Source: Actinomycetota bacterium
GTDB lineage: Bacteria > Actinomycetota > Coriobacteriia > Anaerosomatales > Anaerosomataceae
Reading direction: 5' to 3'
Assembly: GCA_004348925.1 (NCBI GenBank)
Contig: RCMX01000002.1
Span: 424,073 to 488,072, forward strand
DNA length: 64,000 bases
A model generated the notes under the pieces. That model ran no database searches. It was not told the DNA's origin and was given only the letters and a program-made list of their open reading frames with translations. The first letter of the stretch is position 1; every line of letters starts with the position of its first letter. The position numbers were made by a program, and so were the translations under genes. Positions 33,704-45,490 of the stretch are shown here, piece after piece.

Positions 33704-35935
33704 TCACTGGGCTTCCTCTCGGTCTTTGCGTTCGAATGCCTTGATCGACTCGAGCTCCTCAACGTCGGCAAGCACCTCGCGAGGACGGCTGCCGTCGGGC
33801 GCACCGACGATGCCCTTTCCTTCAAGCATATCCATGATTCTTCCCGCACGTGCGTAGCCGACCTTGAGTCGACGCTGCAGCAGCGAGGTCGATCCCATGC
33901 CGCTTGTCACGACGATATCAGCCGCTTCCCAGAGCAACGGGTCGTCGTCATCGTCACCCATGTCGGTCCCACCGCCCGTGGAGGCGAGTTTCAGGTGAAG
34001 GATCTCCTCGTGGTACTCGGGCTCGGCCTGTGCCTTCAGGTGTGCGACGACCGTGTTGATCTCCGCCTCGGTCACAAGAGCGCCCTGGACACGCTTCGGC
34101 TTGGGCCACGCAGGGGTGGAGAAGAGCATGTCGCCCATGCCGACGAGCTTGTCGGCGCCAGGCTGATCGAGGATGACGCGACTATCGATTCCCGAGGAGA
34201 CCGCAAATGCGATGCGATTGGTGATGTTCGTCTTGATGAGTCCCGTGATGATGTCCGTGGACGGGCGCTGGGTTGCCACGATGAGGTGGATACCCGCTGC
34301 TCGCGCAAGTGCGGACAGGCGACAGATTGAGTCTTCCACCTCGCGTGCAGCAACCATCATGAGATCGGCGAGCTCATCGATGACGATGACGAGGTACGGC
34401 ATCTCGGTGGCGTCCTCGGGGCCCTTTCCTTCATGGAGCAGCGCGTTGTATTGCGCGATGTTACGTGCGCCAGCCTTTTGGAGCCGCTTGAGCCGCGCGT
34501 CCATCTCGGACACCGCCCATGCGAGCGCCGAGGCCGCCTCTTTCGACTCGGTCACGACCGGCACGTAGAGGTGCGGGACGCCGTTGTAGAGATTGAGCTC
34601 GATGCGCTTGGGGTCGATCAGGATGAGCCGCACCTCGGCGGGTGTGGCCCGCATGAGGAGCGACATGATGAGCGCGTTGATGGCGACGGACTTGCCGGTG
34701 CCGGTCGCGCCCGCGATGAGCAGGTGCGGCATGCCCGCAAGGTCGGCCGTGATCTGGTCGCCGCTGACGTCCTTGCCGATGCCGAGCAAGAGCGGGCTCG
34801 GATGATTGAGCGGAGCGCCATCGAGGACGTCTGCCAGAGTGACCGTGGAGCGACGCTCGTTCGGCACCTCGATGCCGACGTAGCTCTTGCCGGGTATGGG
34901 CGCGAGAATGCGAATGGTCGGCGCTGCCAATGCCAGCGCCAGGTCGTCGGCGAGCGCGGTGACACGCATGACCTTGATGCCGCGAGCAAGTTCGACCTCG
35001 AACATCGTGACGGTCGGACCGGAGATCCAATCCACGACACGGGCAGTGATGTCGAACGTCGCCAGGGTGGCCTCGATGAGCGCCCCCGTGGCCTTGAGTT
35101 CCTTCTCGGTGGCACGGTTGCCCGCAGCACTCTGCGGACTCTTGGCGAGCATAGACATCGACGGGAGTTCGAAGCCTTCGAGCGCACGTGGCGCGGTGAC
35201 GTGAGAGGTCGGGACGGTGGGCCGTGCGGCCTCGGGATCGGGACCGCGGCGGGGTTTCTCGGCCGGTAGCGCTGCTTCACGCTCCTGGAACTCCGCGATG
35301 GGCATGGTCTTGCCGGCGCGCCGACGCGGTGTCAGGTCCTCCTCCATCTCGTCGGGCTCCGGCTTGCGGACGGCGTCTGTGACCCAATCGACGAGTTCGG
35401 AGATCGACATTCCCGCGAAGACGAGTCCTATGAGCGCGATCGCCCCGAGCAGAACGTACGCGATGGCAGATCCGAAGAGCCCGGAAAGGCCCCAGGCGAT
35501 CCCCCCGCCGAGATAACCTCCGTGTGATATCAACACGTCGGGCTCCCAACGCATCGCCGCGGGCGAACCGACCGCTGCGATGGAGATCGCGGAGAGGAGC
35601 AGGAGCGCGAGACCGATGCCCACACGCGTCTCGTCGACACGCACGGCGCGCACGAAGAAGGTGACCGCCCAGAGCAGCACGACGACGGGTATCACGTACG
35701 CGCCCAGGCCGAAGCCGAGGCGAAGCGCGCCGGCGACGACCCGCGGGACGACGCCCGATGATTCGCTCAGGACGGTGATGCCGAGGGCTATGGAGACGGC
35801 TCCCAGCACGATACCGATGATCTCATGGCGGCTCTCGGGATCGAGTACGGGCGCGGGCGGCTGCTTTGAAGCGCGCTGCGGCGACCGGCCGCTGGTGGTC
35901 CGCTTGCCTGATGGTGTCTTCTTTGCCGGACTCAC
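33704..35935 (-). CDS. ftsK: DNA translocase FtsK/SpoIIIE
   Basis: The product is 743 residues. The N-terminal ~190 residues contain about four membrane helices. A short linker and an alpha domain precede the motor, with Walker A GATGTGKS and Walker B YLVIVIDELADLM. A C-terminal winged-helix gamma domain ends near LEGKGIVGAPDGSRPREVL, which reads polar DNA signals. It pumps chromosome termini through the septum. It is 4 bases after uppP in the same direction. Confidence 0.95.
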   Translation of the reverse strand: MSPAKKTPSGKRTTSGRSPQRASKQPPAPVLDPESRHEIIGIVLGAVSIALGITVLSESSGVVPRVVAGALRLGFGLGAYVIPVVVLLWAVTFFVRAVRVDETRVGIGLALLLLSAISIAAVGSPAAMRWEPDVLISHGGYLGGGIAWGLSGLFGSAIAYVLLGAIALIGLVFAGMSISELVDWVTDAVRKPEPDEMEEDLTPRRRAGKTMPIAEFQEREAALPAEKPRRGPDPEAARPTVPTSHVTAPRALEGFELPSMSMLAKSPQSAAGNRATEKELKATGALIEATLATFDITARVVDWISGPTVTMFEVELARGIKVMRVTALADDLALALAAPTIRILAPIPGKSYVGIEVPNERRSTVTLADVLDGAPLNHPSPLLLGIGKDVSGDQITADLAGMPHLLIAGATGTGKSVAINALIMSLLMRATPAEVRLILIDPKRIELNLYNGVPHLYVPVVTESKEAASALAWAVSEMDARLKRLQKAGARNIAQYNALLHEGKGPEDATEMPYLVIVIDELADLMMVAAREVEDSICRLSALARAAGIHLIVATQRPSTDIITGLIKTNITNRIAFAVSSGIDSRVILDQPGADKLVGMGDMLFSTPAWPKPKRVQGALVTEAEINTVVAHLKAQAEPEYHEEILHLKLASTGGGTDMGDDDDDPLLWEAADIVVTSGMGSTSLLQRRLKVGYARAGRIMDMLEGKGIVGAPDGSRPREVLADVEELESIKAFERKDREEAQ

Positions 35936-35938
35936 TCA

Positions 35939-36754
35939 CTACCCCCTGGCGAAGACGGTGGTCAGCAACAGCATAGCCGTGCCGAGCACCGCAGTGTATG
36001 CGGCGAACCAATAGAGCGAATGACGCTTCACGAGCGCGAGCAATCCGGCGATGGCGAGATAGCCGCTCACGCCTGCGGCGACGAAGCCGACGATGGACGG
36101 AACGACACCGGGAAGCGTGGTGTTCCCGCCCAGCAGATCGACGGTGTCCTTGGCGGCGGCCAGCGCGATGATCGGCATGCCAAGCAGGAACGAGAAGCGG
36201 GCAGCGGCCTCCCGGGAGAGCCCCGCGAACATGCCTGCAGCGATCGTCGAGCCTGATCGCGAGACGCCCGGGAGCACTGCGAGGCCCTGCAAGGCGCCCA
36301 CCAGGCCCGCGCGCAGCGGTCCGAGATCGCTCGGGTCAGCGAGCCGTGCGGCCCGTCTCGACAGCGCCTCACCCAATGTCAGAAGCGTCGCGGTTCCCAG
36401 GAACCCAAGCCCGACCCATGTCATCGAGGCGGAGATGCCCTCGATGTACGGCGCCATCCCGAGCGCGATCACCCCACTTATGGCGGTGCCGACAAGGATG
36501 AGCACGACCAGTCTTCGGTCGCTCTTCCGATCCTTGTTCGCGGGGAGCAGCGATGAGAGCAGACGGATGATGTCCGAGCGGAAGTACGCGATCATCGCCA
36601 GCAGGGTCGCGCCGTGCAGAAACACCTCGAAGGTGAGATCGGGCTTCTCGCCGAGTAGATAGTATGCGACAGCGAGATGACCATCTGACGAGACAGGCAG
36701 GAACTCCGTCGCGCCCTGGATCACCCCGAGGAGTGCGGCGTGCAGGACATTCAC
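35939..36754 (-). CDS. uppP: Undecaprenyl-diphosphatase
   Basis: The product is 271 residues with about eight helices. The two UppP signatures are clear: GVIQGATEFLPVSSDGHL near residues 10-27 and LPGVSRSGSTI near 161-171. It dephosphorylates undecaprenyl pyrophosphate to recycle the wall-lipid carrier and is linked to bacitracin resistance. It lies between RNase J and FtsK with only four bases on each side. Confidence 0.95.
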   Translation of the reverse strand: MNVLHAALLGVIQGATEFLPVSSDGHLAVAYYLLGEKPDLTFEVFLHGATLLAMIAYFRSDIIRLLSSLLPANKDRKSDRRLVVLILVGTAISGVIALGMAPYIEGISASMTWVGLGFLGTATLLTLGEALSRRAARLADPSDLGPLRAGLVGALQGLAVLPGVSRSGSTIAAGMFAGLSREAAARFSFLLGMPIIALAAAKDTVDLLGGNTTLPGVVPSIVGFVAAGVSGYLAIAGLLALVKRHSLYWFAAYTAVLGTAMLLLTTVFARG

Positions 36755-36758
36755 GTTG

Positions 36759-38432
36759 CTAGACCTCCATGACGATGGGGATGATCATCGGACGACGTCG
36801 GCTGCGCTCCCAGATGAACTGACCGAGCGAGTCGCGGAGCGCCTTCTTGATGACGCCGTGGTCGGTGACACCTTCCTTAGACGTGCGCTGCAGGACCTTA
36901 GCGACACGCTGACGTGCCTCCGCGAGGACCGTTTCATCTTCTCCGCCCGAGAGGACGAGGCCTCTCAAGACGAGTTCGGCGTCTCCCGCGACCTTCCCGG
37001 TCTGAGCGTCCACAGCGACGACGATCATCGCGATGCCGTCGCTGGAGAGGAGTTGCCGGTCGCGGAGGACGACCTCGCCGATATCGCCGACGTTGATGCC
37101 GTCGACGTAGACGACGCCCGACTCGACGTGGTCTCCGCGCTTGGCGTGCGTCTCGCTCAGTTCCAGCGACTGCCCGTTTTCAAGGATGAAGATGTTGCTC
37201 TCGGGGATCCCGACGGCTTCGGCGAGCTTGGCGTGCGCGTGCAGATGACGCGTCTCGCCATGGATCGGCATGAAGTATGTGGGCGTCGTGAGGTTGAGCA
37301 TGAGCTTGAGTTCCTCGGCGGCCGCATGCCCGGAGACGTGGACCTGCGCGGATCCCTTGTGGATGACGTTCGCGCCGGCCCTGAAGAGCCGGTTGATGAC
37401 GCGGCTCACGGCCTTCTCGTTACCCGGCACCGGCGTGGCGGACAGCACGACGGTGTCGCCCGCCTCGATCTCGACCGTCTTGTGGTCGCGGTTGGCCATG
37501 CGTGCCAGCGCCGAGAGCGGTTCGCCCTGGCTTCCGGTCGACAGCACGACCACCTTCTCCGCTGCAAGTCCCTGCATCGCATAGGCGTCGACGATGTCAT
37601 CGTCGTCGATATGCAGGTATCCGAGCTCGCGGGCGATCGTCGTGTTGTTCACCATCGAACGGCCGGTGACAGCGACCTTGCGCCCCGCGGCCACAGCGGC
37701 ATCGCAGACTTGCTGCAATCGGTGGATGTGCGACGCGAAGGATGCCACGATGATGCGCTGGTCGGCCTCCGAGAAGATCCGGCGCAGCGTGACGCCGACA
37801 ACCGCCTCGGATGGCGTGTGCCCGAGCGACTCGGCATTCGTGGAGTCGCTCATGAGCAGCGTGATGCCTGCGCGCGCGGCCTTCGCCAGGCCTGCGTAGT
37901 CGGTCGGGACGCCGTCGATCGGCGTCTGATCGAGCTTGAAGTCGCCCGTGTGCAACAGGTTGCCGACCGGCGTGCGAACGAAGACGGCGACGCCGTCCGG
38001 TATCGAGTGATTCATTGCGATGAAGTCGAATCCGAACACACCCAGGCTCACGTGGCCGCCGGGCTTGATCTCGCGGAGCTTCGGCTTCTTTATGCGGTGC
38101 TCCTCAAGCTTCCCCTTGATCAACCCGAGCGTGAGCTTCGTGCCGAGGATGGGCACCGTGGTTCCGAGGTCACGCAGAAGATACGGCAGTGCGCCTGTGT
38201 GGTCTTCGTGACCATGGGTGATGATGATGCCGCGCAGTTTGTCCTTGCGCTTCACGATGTAGCTGTAGTCCGGGAGGATGAGGTCGACGCCCGGCGTGTC
38301 ATCGTCGGGGAACATGATGCCTGCGTCGATAACCACCATGTCGTTCCCGTACTCGACGACGGTCATGTTCTTACCGATCTCGTCGAGCCCGCCAAGCGGG
38401 ATGACGCGGAGTCGGTTCTTCTGTGTGGTCAT
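36759..38432 (-). CDS. rnj: Ribonuclease J
   Basis: The ATG at 38432 gives 557 residues, normal for RNase J. It is a metallo-beta-lactamase fold: HGHEDH at residues 73-78, later VSGHAAAEE, beta-CASP motifs, and a C-terminal domain with VVVAVDAQTGKVAGDAELV. RNase J is both a 5' exonuclease and an endonuclease. A long leader upstream contains AAGGAG 16 bases before the start, so initiation could use a nearby alternative codon. It follows dapA as rnjB does in Bacillus. Confidence 0.95.
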   Translation of the reverse strand: MTTQKNRLRVIPLGGLDEIGKNMTVVEYGNDMVVIDAGIMFPDDDTPGVDLILPDYSYIVKRKDKLRGIIITHGHEDHTGALPYLLRDLGTTVPILGTKLTLGLIKGKLEEHRIKKPKLREIKPGGHVSLGVFGFDFIAMNHSIPDGVAVFVRTPVGNLLHTGDFKLDQTPIDGVPTDYAGLAKAARAGITLLMSDSTNAESLGHTPSEAVVGVTLRRIFSEADQRIIVASFASHIHRLQQVCDAAVAAGRKVAVTGRSMVNNTTIARELGYLHIDDDDIVDAYAMQGLAAEKVVVLSTGSQGEPLSALARMANRDHKTVEIEAGDTVVLSATPVPGNEKAVSRVINRLFRAGANVIHKGSAQVHVSGHAAAEELKLMLNLTTPTYFMPIHGETRHLHAHAKLAEAVGIPESNIFILENGQSLELSETHAKRGDHVESGVVYVDGINVGDIGEVVLRDRQLLSSDGIAMIVVAVDAQTGKVAGDAELVLRGLVLSGGEDETVLAEARQRVAKVLQRTSKEGVTDHGVIKKALRDSLGQFIWERSRRRPMIIPIVMEV

Positions 38433-38502
38433 ATGCTGTTCGATCGTGCTCCTTATCGTGCGTCTGAGGGCTAGTGCGTGTGCGACCCGCGTGTGCGGGC
38501 TA

Positions 38503-39396
38503 TCAGTCGATGAGGCCGAGGTGGCGCATGATGCGCGCAAGTTCGGCGGTCTGTTCGTCGGTCGCCGGAATCAACGGGAGCCGTGTCTCGCCCACCGGGA
38601 AGCCGACCAGTTCGAGTGCCTTCTTGACCATGATGGGGTTCGCGGTCATGAAGAGCGCCTTGAAGAGCGGCATGAGCTCAAGGTGGATCTTCAGCGCTCG
38701 CGTGTGGTCTCCCGAAGCCTGCGCGTTGAGCATCTCGGCCATCTGCGGTCCGACGACGTGCGATGCTACCGAGATGACACCGGTTGCGCCGAGTCCCATC
38801 ATCGGGAGCGTGTCCTCGTCGTTGCCGGAGAGCACCTCGAAGCCGACGGGAGCCCCATCGATGATCGAGGCTATCTGCGTGAGATTGGAGCTCGCTTCCT
38901 TCACGGCGACGATGTTCTCGAAGTCCGCGGCAAGCCGGAGGGTTGTCGCCGCATCGAGGTTGACGACGCAGCGACCGGGGATGTTGTAGAGAACGACCGG
39001 AACCTCGACTGCCGAGGCGATAGCACCGAAGTGGCGGTACATACCCTCCTGGGGAGGCTTGTTGTAGTACGGCACGACGGCCATGACGGCATCGACGCCC
39101 AGCCTGACCACCTGCTTGGCGAACTCGACCGAGTCATCGGTGCAATTGTCACCGGCATTGGCGATGATCGGGGCCTGACCGTCGACCGCTTCGAGAACGG
39201 CTTCGAAGAGACGAAGCTTGTCGTCGTAGAACACCGTCGGCGACTCACCGGTGGTGCCGCAAACGACAAGCGCTTCGGTTCCCTGGTCGAGAAGGCGAAG
39301 TGCTGATTCCTGTGCGCGATCAAGGTCAAGAGCTCCGTCAGGTGTGAACGGCGTGACCATCGCGGTGAGAAGGCGTCCGAATCGAGGCTCGGCCAT
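38503..39396 (-). CDS. dapA: 4-hydroxy-tetrahydrodipicolinate synthase
   Basis: The product is 297 residues. It is a TIM-barrel class I aldolase with CGTTGESPT, the YYNKPPQEG motif carrying the catalytic Tyr, and the Schiff-base Lys in NIVAVKEASSN near residue 165. It condenses pyruvate with aspartate semialdehyde, the first committed step to DAP and lysine. lysC and dapB lie upstream; dapF and dapL lie much farther downstream. Confidence 0.96.
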   Translation of the reverse strand: MAEPRFGRLLTAMVTPFTPDGALDLDRAQESALRLLDQGTEALVVCGTTGESPTVFYDDKLRLFEAVLEAVDGQAPIIANAGDNCTDDSVEFAKQVVRLGVDAVMAVVPYYNKPPQEGMYRHFGAIASAVEVPVVLYNIPGRCVVNLDAATTLRLAADFENIVAVKEASSNLTQIASIIDGAPVGFEVLSGNDEDTLPMMGLGATGVISVASHVVGPQMAEMLNAQASGDHTRALKIHLELMPLFKALFMTANPIMVKKALELVGFPVGETRLPLIPATDEQTAELARIMRHLGLID

Positions 39397-39524
39397 GGCG
39401 TGACTCCCCTACTGAACGGGACGATTCGGTCCCGATGCATGCGTATTCCTACTGGGGTATTGTGCCACATCCGCGTGCTATGCGGGTGAGGACGTCACCG
39501 TCGTCGTCTCGTTGTAGCGTCGGC

Positions 39525-40739
39525 CTACGACAGCGCGAACGATCGATGCAGCGCCTCGACGGCCCTGCCTGCGGCCGGCTCCTTGAGCAAGACGGAGATC
39601 GTCGTATGGCTGTCGGCGGTCTGCAGGACGTTGACTCCGGCATCGGCCAGAGATTCGGCAACACGCGCCATCACGCCCGGAACGCCATGCATGCCAGCGC
39701 CCACGACGGTGACTTTGGCGAGACCGGCAAGCACGTCGCAATCCATGCTCAGCCGCTCCAGGACAGCGCACGCCCGTGGGACATCGCCCTCGGCGATGGT
39801 GAAGACGAGCGTCGAGTCCGAGGGTGTGAACATGTCGAGCGACACGGCGGCATCGGCCATCGCGCGATACACCCGGGCCTGGGCGGCCATGTGTTCAGAA
39901 GAACCCTCCGGGGCCGAGAGGGCTACCCGGATCCGTGCGATTCCCGAGATGTTGGAGATGGCCGTCGCGAGCGCCTTCGGCTGGTATGCCGAGATATCGG
40001 CAACGAGGGTGCCGGGATGATCGGAGAAGGTGTTGCGGACGCGCACGGCCAGACCGCTCCCAAGCGCGAGCTCGGCAGCCGGCGTGTGGACGACGCGTGA
40101 CCCGTGCCGTGCCATCTGAAACAGCTCGTCAGCGCGGATGACCGTCAAAACGGACGCGTCGGCGCATGTCCGGGGGTCAGCGCTCATGACGCCGTCGACA
40201 TCGGTGTAGATCTCGACCGCCTCGGCGTTGAGCGCGACGCCGAGCGCACACGCAGTGGTATCGCTGCCGCCACGACCGAGGGTGGTGAGCGAACCGTCGC
40301 GTGCGACTCCCTGGAAGCCGGCCACGACGGGCACGAAGCCGTCGTTGATCGCGTCAAGCAGTGCCGAAGGAAAGACCTCGGTGATCGCTGCGGACCCGTA
40401 GACGCCGTCTGTCGCTATGCCCGCCTCGGCACCGGTGAAGGCCCGCGCAGCGATGCCAGCCGCTCGCAGCTCATGGGCGACGACCACGGCCGAGACGATC
40501 TCGCCGCACGAGGCAAGCAGGTCACGCTCGCGCTCGTCTGTGGGAAGCCCTTCGATCAACGTGAGCAGCGTGTCCGTCGCGTAGGGCTCGCCCGTGCGAC
40601 CCATCGCCGAGACGACCAGGACCGGCGCGGCGTTCGATTCACGCGCGGCGACGACCCTGCGCGCGAGCGCGGAGCGTCCCCCGGCAGTCGCGACCGACGT
40701 GCCACCGAACTTCATGACCACCACAGGACGGGCCGTCAT
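39525..40739 (-). CDS. lysC: Aspartate kinase
   Basis: The ATG at 40739 begins right after the dapB stop and gives 404 residues. The kinase domain starts VMKFGGTSVA, contains FQGVARDGSLTTLGRGGSD, and YTDVDGVMSADPR. Two ACT domains follow (about residues 265-404; KVTVVGAGMHGVPGVMARV), so feedback control by lysine or threonine is expected. No homoserine dehydrogenase fusion is present. No asd gene, which normally supplies the next step, is in the window. Confidence 0.95.
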   Translation of the reverse strand: MTARPVVVMKFGGTSVATAGGRSALARRVVAARESNAAPVLVVSAMGRTGEPYATDTLLTLIEGLPTDERERDLLASCGEIVSAVVVAHELRAAGIAARAFTGAEAGIATDGVYGSAAITEVFPSALLDAINDGFVPVVAGFQGVARDGSLTTLGRGGSDTTACALGVALNAEAVEIYTDVDGVMSADPRTCADASVLTVIRADELFQMARHGSRVVHTPAAELALGSGLAVRVRNTFSDHPGTLVADISAYQPKALATAISNISGIARIRVALSAPEGSSEHMAAQARVYRAMADAAVSLDMFTPSDSTLVFTIAEGDVPRACAVLERLSMDCDVLAGLAKVTVVGAGMHGVPGVMARVAESLADAGVNVLQTADSHTTISVLLKEPAAGRAVEALHRSFALS

Positions 40740-40740
40740 G

Positions 40741-41511
40741 CTATTCACCCATGAAATGCTCAAGACCGACGACCAGGCCGCTGTGCTTGCCGACCTCGCG
40801 GACGGCCAGCACAACACCGGGCATGAAGCTCGTGCGGTCGATCGTGTCGTGACGTATCGAGAGCGTCTGGCCCTGACCGCCGAAGAGGACCTCCTGATGT
40901 GCCACGAGCCCCGGCAGCCGCACCGAGTGGACACTCACGTCCCCGACGAGCGCCCCGCGCGCGCCCGGAGCGATCTCGGTCTCGCGCCCCGGAGAGACAG
41001 GGACAGACGTGCGTGCCTCGGCGATGAGGCGTGCGGTGCGCATGGCCGTGCCGCTGGGAGCATCGGCTTTGCGATCGTGGTGCAGCTCGATGATCTCGAC
41101 GTGCGGCATGAAGCGCGCCGCCTCCGCCGCGAAACGCATCATGAGCACGGCGCCGATGGCGAAGTTGGGGGCGACGAACAGGCACGTGCCAGCCGGTGCT
41201 GCCGAGGCAAGCTCGTCGATCACCTCGGGCGCGAGACCGGTCGTACCGACGACGCAGTGGACCCCTGCCGCGAGCGCGATGCTCACGTTGAGTGCGACGA
41301 CGCTCGGATGCGTGAAGTCGACGAGCACGTCGGGCTTGGTCGCTGCGATGGCCGCCGCGAGGTCCGGCATGATGGTCAGGCCGTCGACGGTCTCGTCTGC
41401 ATGCAGCGGATCGACCGCCGCGACGACCTCCATGTCGGATTCCGCGCCCACTGCCGAGAGGACCTCCCGGCCCATCCTGCCGGCCGCGCCGGTGACGATG
41501 ACTCGGATCAT
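40741..41511 (-). CDS. dapB: 4-hydroxy-tetrahydrodipicolinate reductase
   Basis: The ATG at 41511 has GGGGGAGGG upstream and gives 256 residues. The nucleotide-binding start is VIVTGAAGRMGREV and the catalytic motif is EIIELHHDRKADAPSGTA, both diagnostic. It reduces the DapA product using NADPH or NADH. It lies between the M16 peptidase and lysC, in line with a DAP operon. Confidence 0.96.
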   Translation of the reverse strand: MIRVIVTGAAGRMGREVLSAVGAESDMEVVAAVDPLHADETVDGLTIMPDLAAAIAATKPDVLVDFTHPSVVALNVSIALAAGVHCVVGTTGLAPEVIDELASAAPAGTCLFVAPNFAIGAVLMMRFAAEAARFMPHVEIIELHHDRKADAPSGTAMRTARLIAEARTSVPVSPGRETEIAPGARGALVGDVSVHSVRLPGLVAHQEVLFGGQGQTLSIRHDTIDRTSFMPGVVLAVREVGKHSGLVVGLEHFMGE

Positions 41512-41533
41512 GTGGCTCCCTCCCCCGTGCTCG

Positions 41534-42790
41534 CTAGAGCAGGTGTGCAACGTCCTCGGCGTCGAGGGGTGCGATCATGGCCAGCACCTTCGGTCCCGAG
41601 AAGAGCTTGTCAGCGAGAGCGCGAACGTCGTCGCCGGTCACGGCATCGACGCGCTCCACGAGTTCGTCCATGGACAGCAACTCGCCGTTGGTGACGGCGG
41701 ACTTGCCGAGGCGCGACATACGCGCACGGGTGCTTTCGAGGCCGAGAACCAGCTGGCCCTTCATGCTCTCCTTGGCGCGGTCGAGCTCTTCGGCGGTGAT
41801 GCCGTCCTGGCGCACCTTCTCGACCTCTTGCTTGATGAGCGTGATCGCCTGCTCGGCGTTGCTCGGGCGTGTGCCGACGTACACCGTGAACTGACCGGTG
41901 TCGAGATAGAGCGAGTGATACGAGAAGACCGCGTACGCGAGGCCGTTCTTCTCGCGAATCTCCTGGAACAGCCGCGATGACATGCCGCCGCCGAGCACCG
42001 AGTCCAGGATCGACATCGCGAAACGCTCGTCGGAGTCGGCGCGCAGGCCCTTCACGCCCCAGGCGATGTGCGCCTGCTCGGTCTCCTTACGGATGACCCG
42101 AAGCGCCGTGGCGACCTCGGGTTCACGCTCACCTCGCGGTGTGCGTGGGCCGGTCGGCAGGTTGAGATAGCGGTTCACCAGATCGACGACCTGCTCGTGC
42201 TTCACGTTGCCGGCAGCGGCGACGATCACGTTGCCGGTCACGTAGTGGCGGTCGTGGAAGTCGCGTGACGCGGCGTGATCGAAGCCACCGACGGTGGCGC
42301 GCTGCCCAAGTACCGGCAATCCGAGCGGGTGATCGGAGAGCAGCGCCGAGGCGAACAGCTCGTGGATCGCGTCATCGGGCGTGTCATCGTGTCGCGAGAT
42401 CTCCTCGAGCACGACTTCGCGCTCCGAGGTGATCGCCTCGTCGGCGAGCAGGCTGGAGACCACCATGTCCGAGAGCACCTCGACGGCGTCATCGACATGG
42501 TTGTCGAGCACCCGCGCGTAGAAGCACGTGTACTCCTTGCTGGTGAACGCATTCAGTTCGCCGCCGAGCCGGTCGAAGTGCTCGGAGATCTCCGCTGCGC
42601 TGCGGGTCGGCGTGCCCTTGAACATCATGTGCTCCATGAAGTGGGACATGCCGGCCTCGGCCGCGCTCTCATCACGGCTGCCGACGGCGAACCAGATGCC
42701 GATAGCCACCGAGCGGACGGCATCGATGGTCTCGGTGATGACCTCGATGCCGCCGCTCGTGACGGTTCTATCGTAGAAGGTGTCGGCCAC
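41534..42790 (-). CDS. M16 family zinc peptidase
   Basis: The GTG at 42790 is chosen because the family usually starts just before the first beta strand (GGIEVITETI); a GTG at 42832 would overlap pnp. The product is about 418 residues. The inverted zinc motif HFMEH is followed by a downstream Glu in EREVVLEEISRHDD. It corresponds to mlpA/ymxG, which follows pnp in Bacillus. These are processing or oligopeptide-degrading enzymes; the substrate here is unknown. Confidence 0.9.
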   Translation of the reverse strand: MADTFYDRTVTSGGIEVITETIDAVRSVAIGIWFAVGSRDESAAEAGMSHFMEHMMFKGTPTRSAAEISEHFDRLGGELNAFTSKEYTCFYARVLDNHVDDAVEVLSDMVVSSLLADEAITSEREVVLEEISRHDDTPDDAIHELFASALLSDHPLGLPVLGQRATVGGFDHAASRDFHDRHYVTGNVIVAAAGNVKHEQVVDLVNRYLNLPTGPRTPRGEREPEVATALRVIRKETEQAHIAWGVKGLRADSDERFAMSILDSVLGGGMSSRLFQEIREKNGLAYAVFSYHSLYLDTGQFTVYVGTRPSNAEQAITLIKQEVEKVRQDGITAEELDRAKESMKGQLVLGLESTRARMSRLGKSAVTNGELLSMDELVERVDAVTGDDVRALADKLFSGPKVLAMIAPLDAEDVAHLL

Positions 42791-42794
42791 GGTA

Positions 42795-44969
<2,175 letters not shown>

Positions 44970-44994
44970 GCCTCTTCCTCTTTCTTTCTTCAGT

Positions 44995-45018
44995 CGTTCC
45001 TGCGTCCTTGCAGGAACG
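44995..45018 (-). promoter_or_regulatory. Hairpin in the pnp leader
   Basis: CGTTCCTGC pairs with GCAGGAACG across a six-base loop (44995-45003 with 45010-45018), about 25 bases before the pnp start. In E. coli a leader stem mediates PNPase autoregulation with RNase III. Similar control here is inference. Confidence 0.5.
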
Positions 45019-45047
45019 TACCCGGGGCCGTGGCCCCTATGACACGG

Positions 45048-45072
45048 AAGGCGGGAGATGGTCTCCCGCCTT
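45048..45072 (-). terminator. Terminator or processing hairpin after rpsO
   Basis: AAGGCGGGAGA and TCTCCCGCCTT form a perfect eleven-base-pair stem with a three-base loop, 20 bases beyond the rpsO stop. A run of U is absent, so it may be a partial terminator or an RNA-processing stem between rpsO and pnp. Confidence 0.6.
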
Positions 45073-45091
45073 CACGAGCCGATTCACGAGA

Positions 45092-45361
45092 TTAGTTGCG
45101 CAGTCCCAGCTTCGCGACGATCGCGCGGTAGCGCTCGATGTCGTTCTTCTTCAGGTAGTTCAGAAGGCGACGGCGCTGGCCGACGAGCTTGAGAAGCCCG
45201 CGGCGGCAGTGGTGATCGTGCTTGTGATAGCGGAGGTGCTCGGTGAGGTCACGAATGCGCTGCGTAAGGAGCGCGACCTGGACCTCGGGGGAGCCGGTGT
45301 CGCTCTCGGTGCGAGCGTGGTCGGCGATGATCGTGGACTTTACGTCCTTTTCCAGTGCCAT
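45092..45361 (-). CDS. rpsO: 30S ribosomal protein S15
   Basis: The start at 45361 gives exactly 89 residues, the usual S15 length. The sequence is typical: [19 protein letters not shown], then [18 protein letters not shown], then [15 protein letters not shown]15 binds 16S rRNA early in assembly. A good promoter lies upstream at 45455-45483, so rpsO-pnp can be made separately from the rimP-ribF block. Confidence 0.98.
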   Translation of the reverse strand: MALEKDVKSTIIADHARTESDTGSPEVQVALLTQRIRDLTEHLRYHKHDHHCRRGLLKLVGQRRRLLNYLKKNDIERYRAIVAKLGLRN

Positions 45362-45454
45362 ATTCTCTTTCACCCTTCACGTGTTTACACCCGAGTCCGA
45401 GAAGAGCGGCGGTGACTCGCTCATCCAAGGCAGGGGTACCAGAACAACCGCGCA

Positions 45455-45483
45455 AGTATAGCAGAATAGTCTTGACGCGTCAG
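45455..45483 (-). promoter_or_regulatory. rpsO promoter
   Basis: On the - strand CTGACG (45478-45483) and TATACT (45455-45460) are separated by exactly 17 bases, a good sigma-70 type match, giving a leader of about 85 bases to the rpsO start at 45361. Confidence 0.65.
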
Positions 45484-45490
45484 GGGGTGA

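Noticed and set aside
36756..38474. Long open frame (572 codons) on the + strand
   Set aside because: It is antisense to the whole RNase J gene, has no SD, and its composition (very rich in Asp, Arg, Val, His) is that of a high-GC shadow frame.
40735..40745. Lysine riboswitch before lysC
   Set aside because: dapB and lysC are separated by one base, so there is no room for an aptamer.
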